Origin: Gammaproteobacteria bacterium | GTDB taxonomy: Bacteria > Pseudomonadota > Gammaproteobacteria > JASBUN01 | NCBI GenBank assembly: GCA_030147845.1 | Contig: JASBUN010000041.1 | Location: 1-34,629 of the forward strand | Length of the DNA stretch: 34,629 nucleotides | Direction: 5' to 3' | Part shown: piece by piece, positions 29,277 through 34,629 of the stretch | Position numbering within the stretch: the stretch's first letter is position 1 | Layout of the letters: every line of letters starts with the position of its first letter | The notes under the pieces: generated by a model | The model's input: the letters and a program-made list of their open reading frames with translations, nothing else | What the model was told of the DNA's origin: nothing | Databases searched by the model: none | Translations under genes and position numbers: made by a program

Positions 29277-30140
29277 TCAGGCGCCTAGCCGGCCGATGGC
29301 TTGCCCCAGGCGCACGCGAGCGCCCTCGGTGAGATCGTCGTGCCAGCGCACATGATTCGGCCCGAGCAGTATGATGACGGTTGAACCCATGTTGAAGCGG
29401 CCCATCTCGTCGCCCTTGGCGAGTTCCACCGCCGCGGCGCCTGCGCCCGGGTAGCGGTTTACGGCGATGCGCTTGCCGCGCGGCGGCGTCACTTCTCCGG
29501 CCCAAACGGTTTCGATGGAGCCGACGTTGATGGCGCCGACCAGTACCAACGCCAGGGGGCCGTGTGCGGTATCGAACAGGCATACCACGCGCTCGTTGCG
29601 CGCGAACAGGCCCGGTATGCCCTGCACGCAGGCCGGAGCGACGCTAAACAGACGCCCGGGTATGTGCACCATTTCTTGCAACCGGCCGTCCAGCGGCATG
29701 TGGATACGGTGATAATCGCCCGGTGACAGGTACAGCGTGGCGAAGGCGCCGCCGCGAAACGGTGCGGCCAGTTCGTCCTTGCCGCCTAACAACTGGCCTA
29801 CCGAGTAGCGATGGCCCTTGGCTTGGAAGATTTCACCGCCCAGAATGGTACCCTTCTGGCTGACATAGCCGTCCACCGGACAGGCCAACGCGCGCGGGTC
29901 GGTGGTGATCGTCCGCGCACCCGGGCGCAGCGCGCGGGTAAAGAAACGGTTGAAGTTCGGGTAGGCATCAAGATCGGGTTGTGCCGCCTCGCTCATATCG
30001 ACGCCGAAACGGCGCACGAACCAACGCGTGATGCTACGGCGCAGCGGCATGCGCGCGGACCGGGTGCAACGGTGGACCAAGCGCGAGATAGTGTGCTGCG
30101 GGAGTATATATTGCAGCAGCAAGCGGGGTGAAAGACTCAT
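29277..30140 (-). CDS. psd: Phosphatidylserine decarboxylase
   Basis: Psd is a membrane-associated pyruvoyl enzyme that makes phosphatidylethanolamine. The 287-residue proenzyme cleaves itself before S253 in FNMGSTVI (G252-S253), giving beta and alpha chains. The serine-protease-like triad is D90 (CPVDGY), H147 in GDYHRIHMP and S253. The usual LGST site reads MGST here. The ATG at 30140 gives MSLSPRLLLQYILPQH, the standard start; a longer frame to 30341 adds 67 unlikely residues. The ribosome site is weak. Confidence 0.95.
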   Translation of the reverse strand: MSLSPRLLLQYILPQHTISRLVHRCTRSARMPLRRSITRWFVRRFGVDMSEAAQPDLDAYPNFNRFFTRALRPGARTITTDPRALACPVDGYVSQKGTILGGEIFQAKGHRYSVGQLLGGKDELAAPFRGGAFATLYLSPGDYHRIHMPLDGRLQEMVHIPGRLFSVAPACVQGIPGLFARNERVVCLFDTAHGPLALVLVGAINVGSIETVWAGEVTPPRGKRIAVNRYPGAGAAAVELAKGDEMGRFNMGSTVIILLGPNHVRWHDDLTEGARVRLGQAIGRLGA

Positions 30141-30297
30141 GGCCGCGCCTGGCCGTGACGTTGTCGCAGACGCCGACGACGGCCAATCATTCGAAGGCAA
30201 CGGTCGCCGCTGGTGCTGCGTACCGGCGTAAGCGCTGGAAAATCCAGCGCCGTAGAGGATGGGTTCGAAGTCATTGTGTACCGGGGTGCGATTGACG

Positions 30298-30327
30298 TTG
30301 CTTTCATGCCGAAGGACATCGTATATC
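30298..30327 (+). promoter_or_regulatory. Possible prmB promoter
   Basis: TTGCTT at 30298-30303 and TATATC at 30322-30327 are 18 bases apart. The -10 ends 39 bases before the prmB ATG. Both boxes match the sigma-70 consensus only moderately. Confidence 0.35.
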
Positions 30328-30366
30328 ATGCAGGCTGTCACTTAAAGTCGCGGGGAGACGCGCGCC

Positions 30367-31290
30367 ATGTCGGACATCAATCAAGCCCTCGAACAATTAC
30401 AAACACTACGTGATTATGTGCGCTGGGGCGCGAGTCGTTTTAACGAAGCCGGCTTGAGCTACGGCCACGGCACCGACAATGCGCTCGATGAGGCGTGGGT
30501 TCTGGTGTTGCACGCTTTGCACTTGGCGCACGAGTTGCCGCCAGCATACCTGGACGCGGTCCTCACCAGCGAGGAGCGGCGCGCCATCATGCAGTTATTC
30601 GTGCGCCGTATCGAAGAGCGCTTGCCGGCTCCCTATCTGACCGGAGAAGCCTGGTTTGCCGGGCTGTCCTTTTTCGTCGACGCGCGCGTGCTGGTGCCTC
30701 GCTCACCCGTCGCCGAGCTCATCGAAGCGGGTTTCGAGCCTTGGGGCGATGCGCAGGCAATACACCGGGTACTCGATCTTTGTAGCGGCGCCGGCTGTAT
30801 CGCAATTGCTTGCGCGCATGCGTTCCCCAACGCCCACGTTGATGCCGTGGATATCTCGGCGGACGCGCTCGAGGTGGCCGCTGTCAATATTGATCGCCAC
30901 GACATGCATGAACGCGTGCAGCTCATCCGCTCCGATCTGTTCGCTGAAATAACCCAGCGCCGATACGATCTCATTATCAGTAACCCGCCATATGTGTCCG
31001 CGCGCGACATGGCGGCGCTACCGCCTGAATATCGGCACGAACCGGCGCTTGGACTGGTCTCGGGCGAAGATGGTTTGGATGTGCCGGTACGGATATTGCG
31101 ACAGGCGGGTGAATTTCTTGCTCCAGGCGGCTTGTTAGTCATGGAGGTGGGCGCAAGCCAAGCGGCGTTGATCGACCGCTATCCACAAATTCCCTTCCTG
31201 TGGCTGGATTTCGCCCGCGGCGGTGATGGCGTGCTGTTGCTTACCGCCGAACAACTAACGGACTGCCGGCCGGTGCTGCAGGCCGGTTAG
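30367..31290 (+). CDS. prmB: Ribosomal protein L3 glutamine methyltransferase PrmB
   Basis: PrmB methylates a glutamine side chain of ribosomal protein L3 using S-adenosylmethionine. The 307-residue product has the SAM motif DLCSGAGCIAIACA (137-150), an acidic loop VDAVDIS and the substrate motif NPPY (206-209). RVLVPRSPVAELIE and the length favour PrmB over the release-factor enzyme PrmC. The ATG at 30367 gives the expected N-terminus. The stop codon overlaps the convergent PilZ gene by 4 bases (31287-31290). Confidence 0.93.
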   Translation: MSDINQALEQLQTLRDYVRWGASRFNEAGLSYGHGTDNALDEAWVLVLHALHLAHELPPAYLDAVLTSEERRAIMQLFVRRIEERLPAPYLTGEAWFAGLSFFVDARVLVPRSPVAELIEAGFEPWGDAQAIHRVLDLCSGAGCIAIACAHAFPNAHVDAVDISADALEVAAVNIDRHDMHERVQLIRSDLFAEITQRRYDLIISNPPYVSARDMAALPPEYRHEPALGLVSGEDGLDVPVRILRQAGEFLAPGGLLVMEVGASQAALIDRYPQIPFLWLDFARGGDGVLLLTAEQLTDCRPVLQAG

Positions 31291-31667
31291 TCGTTAGCGG
31301 TGCCCAATGCCGAGAGCTCGCGGTCGAGGAGGCCCGGGTCGTCGGTATTGAGTTCCAACAGCCGACGCAAGTGGGTGACGCTGTCGACGTCGATGTGATC
31401 GCAGCAGAAGCCGATGCGATTGGCGTCCATGTGTGCCACGCGCGCCTGCATGGTGATCGCCACATCGGGCGACAGCGTGATGTCCAAACGAAAGTCGTCG
31501 TCGATTTTCGCCTGCCACTGTGCTGGGCGTTCGGCGAGTGCGCCCTTGAGCGACACGTCGATCAGGCCGCACTCCCAGTCGCCACGTGAACCATGGATAT
31601 GCGCGCGCGCGTCGAATGCGATACGCCGAAAATTGCGTTGTTCGTTGTCGGAACGTTGCTCAGTCAC
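31287..31667 (-). CDS. PilZ domain protein, likely c-di-GMP receptor
   Basis: The 126-residue product is a single PilZ domain. The two c-di-GMP motifs are complete: RxxxR (R11 and R15 in RNFRR) and DxSxxG (D37, S39 and G42 in LIDVSLKG). HMDANRIGFCCDHID is the usual PilZ central strand pair. A short helical tail follows. No partner domain or membrane segment is present. It lies 17 bases after the FHA gene on the same strand and is probably co-transcribed with it. The target is unknown. Confidence 0.87.
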   Translation of the reverse strand: MTEQRSDNEQRNFRRIAFDARAHIHGSRGDWECGLIDVSLKGALAERPAQWQAKIDDDFRLDITLSPDVAITMQARVAHMDANRIGFCCDHIDVDSVTHLRRLLELNTDDPGLLDRELSALGTAND

Positions 31668-31684
31668 TGCTATACGCCTTTTGC

Positions 31685-32287
31685 TCAGTTCTCATCCATG
31701 AAAAACAACATCTCGATTTCGCCGACTTTGATCGTGTCGCCGCTACGTAGTTTTAGACTTTCGTCGCCGACCGGTGTGCTGCCGACCTGAGACCGCGTTT
31801 CCCCCTCCAGATGCGAAATGTAATAGCCATCGTTTCGACTGGCGATCATAGCGCTGTTGTGACCGTTCTTGCCCAGCCGAATCAAATTGCGGTCGAGGCG
31901 AATAGTACGACCCAGCTTGGGTCCGTTGAGGAACTGAAGCCAGCCGCCGCGTACCGGGCCATGATGAGTGACGGGTTTGCTCTGCCCGTGGCTGGGCTCG
32001 ACGTCGTGCGCGAAGGTGATCGTGTGCTTCCCAACCAGGATGACGTCGCCGTCGACAAGTTCGTGTTCGGTGACCTTGATGCCGTTCACGAATAAGCCAA
32101 TGTCTTCGCTGGTGTCTATCAATAGGGTTTTGCCGGTGCTCGCCGCTATGCGCGCATGCATGGCGCTAACGCCCAAATTATCGATCTGGATATCACAATC
32201 GGAGCTGCGGCCGATGCTGGCCTGGTCGCCGGCGATACGGCACACCTTTAGGACTTTACCTTTGAACGATAACGTAAGCTTGAACAC
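31685..32287 (-). CDS. FHA domain protein
   Basis: The 200-residue product has an N-terminal FHA domain, a phosphothreonine-peptide reader, with ASIGRSSDCDIQI and GVSAMHARI, and a second FHA-like domain (about 105-198) with LIRLGKNGHNSAMI and LKLRSGDTIKVGEIEMLFF. In the second, the key Ser and His of the binding loop are not evident, so it is probably structural. The start is a GTG at 32285-32287 with GGTGGAGAAGG upstream, giving VFKLTLSFKGKVLK. The frame is open up to 32521, but that extension has no family features. No kinase gene is nearby. Confidence 0.85.
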   Translation of the reverse strand: MFKLTLSFKGKVLKVCRIAGDQASIGRSSDCDIQIDNLGVSAMHARIAASTGKTLLIDTSEDIGLFVNGIKVTEHELVDGDVILVGKHTITFAHDVEPSHGQSKPVTHHGPVRGGWLQFLNGPKLGRTIRLDRNLIRLGKNGHNSAMIASRNDGYYISHLEGETRSQVGSTPVGDESLKLRSGDTIKVGEIEMLFFMDEN

Positions 32288-32613
32288 GGTCGAACCTTCT
32301 CCACCTGGACAGGTGCTGACTCGGTCTATGGCGGCCGAAAATCGTTCGATACCGATCGATCGGAAGCACGCCAGCGAAACGCCGCTTGCACTTGCTGCGC
32401 CGAGCATTTGACATGCTATCGGCCTGCCTGCGCTTGGCTTGAGCATCGCGGGATGCGCGGACGCCGCCGTCCGTCCCATGCCTGCCGAGCCTACAGCGGT
32501 TATCCCGCGACGCCGATGCAAGTGCCGATCGCTGCACGTTCGCGCACAAACTGGCCGTTATCGCGTCGGCCGGAGGCCGATTGCCGTCATCATGGCGACA
32601 CAAGCGCGCCGCG
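32288..32613. other. Intergenic region between corB and the FHA gene
   Basis: Both flanking genes run on the minus strand. Open frames exist on both strands but none has a ribosome site or a recognisable product. A 6-bp GC hairpin (GCCGCG, TCAG, CGCGGC) at 32608-32623 spans the corB stop codon and could help end its transcript, though without a T-tract. Confidence 0.4.
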
Positions 32614-33912
32614 TCAGCGCGGCTGGTCGTTGGCGCCGCCGGCTACGTTGCTACGGCGTAATTGCGGCTGAATACGGACCGTTTTCACCACGTTGTCTTT
32701 GATTTGCACGATTTCCATGGGGTAGCCGGCGAGTAACAAGCTGGTACCCGGTTCCGGTATCGTTTCCATGTACTCGATGATGAGTCCGTTCAGCGTCTTC
32801 GGCCCATTGATGGGTAACTCCCATTGCAGCAGCCGGTTAAGCTCGCGCACGTGTACTCCACCGTCGACCAGATAAGTTCCGTCCTCTTGCGGATGAATGT
32901 CCTTGCTTACCGCAGCCGGGTCGGTGGTGAACTCGCCGACGATCTCTTCGAGAATATCTTCCAGGGTCACCAGCCCCATGATGTCGCCATATTCGTCTAC
33001 AACCAAGCCGATACGCCGCTTCATACGCTGGAAGTTGAGCAGCTGTTTGTTTAAGGGCGTGCCTTCAGGAATGAAATAGGGCTCGCGCACGACCTTGAGC
33101 AAATCCTCATGGCTGAACTCGTCTTGCGCCAACAGATGTACGATGTTGCGCAGATACAGGAAGCCGATGACATCGTCGATACTGTCGCGAAATAGCGGCA
33201 ACTTGGTGTATTGACTGTTGACCAGTTGTTCTTCGATGGCTGCCGGGGCTTCGCCCAGGTCGATGCCGATGATCTCGTTGCGCGGCACCATGATGTCTTC
33301 GACGGTGACCTTTTCGAGATCAAGGATGCTGAGCAACATCTTTTGGTGACGCTGTGGAATCATAGCGCCTGCTTCATTGACGACGCTGCGCAGCTCCTCG
33401 GAGCTGAGGCCGAGTGTGCTGGCGTCCGATGGCCTTACGCGCATCAAACGCAGCAGCCAATTGGTGAGTAGATTGACGGTCCAGACCAATGGGTAGAGGA
33501 TCTTCGACAAGGGTCCGTAAACATAAGCGGCCGGAAAAGCCACCCGTTCGGGATGCAGTGCAGCGAAGGTCTTCGGCGTCACCTCGGCGAAGATCAGTAC
33601 TACCAGCGTCAGCAATCCTGCGGCTACGGCGATTGCGCCTTCGTTGCCAAGGCGCAGCGCAATGATGGTGGCCAACGACGACGCCAGAATGTTGACAAAA
33701 TTATTGCCGAGCAGAATCAGCCCGATCAAACGATCCGGTGTTTCCAGCAGGCGCGCCGCTCGCATCGCGCCGGGGTGCTTGATCTTGACCAAGTGCCGCA
33801 GACGATAGCGGTTCAAGGTCATCAATCCCGTTTCCGAGCCGGAGAAGAAGGCGGACAGTAGGATTAGAAAAAACAGTATGCCGAGCAGCACACTAAGGGG
33901 GATTTCATCCAA
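32614..33912 (-). CDS. corB: CNNM/CorC-type membrane protein with CBS domains
   Basis: The 432-residue product starts with a DUF21/CNNM transmembrane domain (helices around 7-27, 60-85, 92-115 and 128-155; FFSGSETGLMTLNRYRLRHLV after the first). A CBS pair follows, with IMVPRNEIIGID and GLVVDEYGDIMGLVTLEDILEEIVGEF, and then a C-terminal CorC_HlyC domain with NGLIIEYMETIPEPGTSL. The family is involved in magnesium (and cobalt) efflux or homeostasis at the inner membrane. The layout next to a YpjD-like gene matches E. coli ypjD-yfjD (corE-corB), so the CorB/YfjD group is likely. Confidence 0.9.
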   Translation of the reverse strand: MDEIPLSVLLGILFFLILLSAFFSGSETGLMTLNRYRLRHLVKIKHPGAMRAARLLETPDRLIGLILLGNNFVNILASSLATIIALRLGNEGAIAVAAGLLTLVVLIFAEVTPKTFAALHPERVAFPAAYVYGPLSKILYPLVWTVNLLTNWLLRLMRVRPSDASTLGLSSEELRSVVNEAGAMIPQRHQKMLLSILDLEKVTVEDIMVPRNEIIGIDLGEAPAAIEEQLVNSQYTKLPLFRDSIDDVIGFLYLRNIVHLLAQDEFSHEDLLKVVREPYFIPEGTPLNKQLLNFQRMKRRIGLVVDEYGDIMGLVTLEDILEEIVGEFTTDPAAVSKDIHPQEDGTYLVDGGVHVRELNRLLQWELPINGPKTLNGLIIEYMETIPEPGTSLLLAGYPMEIVQIKDNVVKTVRIQPQLRRSNVAGGANDQPR

Positions 33913-34141
33913 GGCGTGTACAGTCTCTTGTGGCCATGTTTCGGTATTTCACCGGCTCGTACGGGTGACTGTCAAGTAGGTCGTCGCCGCGCATGTGTAA
34001 GCGCTTGGGCGGTGGCGCGAAACAGCGCAAAATGGCGCAAAAATCTCGCTCTTGGGGCAAAGATAGCATGTTCTTGCTGTTGTCCACTTTGCCAACTCCG
34101 CCTCGGTGCAGACGCTTTGAACCGCTGAACACACGGCGATA

Positions 34142-34629
34142 CTAACGGTGTAAGACCAACTCCAAAACCATCTTGCTGCCGAAATAGGCCAGCATCAGCG
34201 CGATGAACCCGCCTAACGTCCAACGGATCGCCACGCGTCCGCGCCAACCGTAGCGCCAGCGCCCCCATAACAGCACCGCGAATACCACCCAGGCAATGAG
34301 CGACAGCACGGTTTTGTGTACCAAATGTTGGGCGAAGATGTTCTGTAGAAATAACAATCCGATCAGCAAACCGATGGTGAGCAGCGCGAAGCCGATACCA
34401 ATCATCTGGAACAGTAGCGACTCCATGGTTTGCAGCGGTGGCAGCGAGCGAATGAATCCGCCCGGTTGGCGATTGCGTAAATGGTGTTCCTGGATCGCCA
34501 GCAGTATGGCTTGCACCATGGCGATGGTGAGCAGGCTATATGCAATGATCGAAATCAGTATGTGGGCATCGAGCTGCCAACGCCCGGTCGCATGCACGAT
34601 GTGACGCGACGTAAAGGTGCTGTCGAGCG
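34142..34629 (-). CDS. ypjD: YpjD/CcsA-like inner membrane protein (partial)
   Basis: The frame is open to the window edge, so the N-terminal part is missing; 162 residues are present. They contain about five hydrophobic helices, with AHILISIIAYSLLTIAMVQA, a loop with LPPLQTMESLLFQMIGIGF and HLVHKTVLSLIAWVVFAVLLWGRW, the CcsA-type haem-handling or cytochrome c assembly fold. A GTG at 34597 is a conceivable start, but the conserved sequence continues upstream of it. The position next to the CorB-like gene favours YpjD (CorE) over a dedicated cytochrome c maturation factor. Confidence 0.83.
   Translation of the reverse strand, partial: LDSTFTSRHIVHATGRWQLDAHILISIIAYSLLTIAMVQAILLAIQEHHLRNRQPGGFIRSLPPLQTMESLLFQMIGIGFALLTIGLLIGLLFLQNIFAQHLVHKTVLSLIAWVVFAVLLWGRWRYGWRGRVAIRWTLGGFIALMLAYFGSKMVLELVLHR

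Noticed and set aside
30141..30341. N-terminal extension of psd
   Set aside because: The extra 67 residues do not resemble Psd, and the ATG at 30140 gives the conserved start.

Overview
The window is a stretch of bacterial chromosome with moderately high GC content. Its gene content points to a gammaproteobacterium: the xseB-ispA-dxs isoprenoid cluster, parE-parC, epmB/efp/epmA, prmB, psd, a FimX-like twitching regulator and a corB/ypjD pair. None of these genes identifies a genus. I saw no tRNA, rRNA, CRISPR array, insertion sequence or phage gene.

Layout. 1-184 is the 3' end of an unidentified gene. 202-665 holds three tandem imperfect copies of a small MITE-like repeat. 754-4895 (minus strand) carries folE2, dxs, ispA and xseB. 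4896-8315 is the structurally odd part: katG sits between two diverged copies of the xseB/rubrerythrin junction. In the left copy xseB is intact and rubrerythrin is decayed. In the right copy rubrerythrin is intact and xseB is decayed. Both copies keep a TTGACA promoter and a palindrome at the predicted transcription start.

8316-11173 is a four-gene plus-strand cassette: an erythrin-type rubrerythrin, a GlpC/HdrB-like Fe-S protein, an encapsulated-ferritin-family (EncFtn) protein with no encapsulin gene in the window, and a DUF3501 protein. With katG this looks like a peroxide and iron defence island, and it is the most interesting system here. A CNP1-like exported protein, parE and parC follow.

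16108-26342 is mainly signalling and envelope: a lipoprotein paired with a membrane class III nucleotide cyclase, the HtpX protease, a DUF1015 protein, a FimX-like degenerate REC-PAS-GGDEF-EAL protein, a GNAT acetyltransferase and a large protein with a PilZ-like C-terminus. 26523-29227 is a complete EF-P beta-lysylation module (epmB divergent from efp-epmA). 29277-34629 holds psd, prmB, a small PilZ protein, an FHA protein, a CorB-like CBS transporter and the C-terminal part of a YpjD/CcsA-like membrane protein that runs off the window.

All functional calls are by recognition of motifs and family resemblance; no database search was run.
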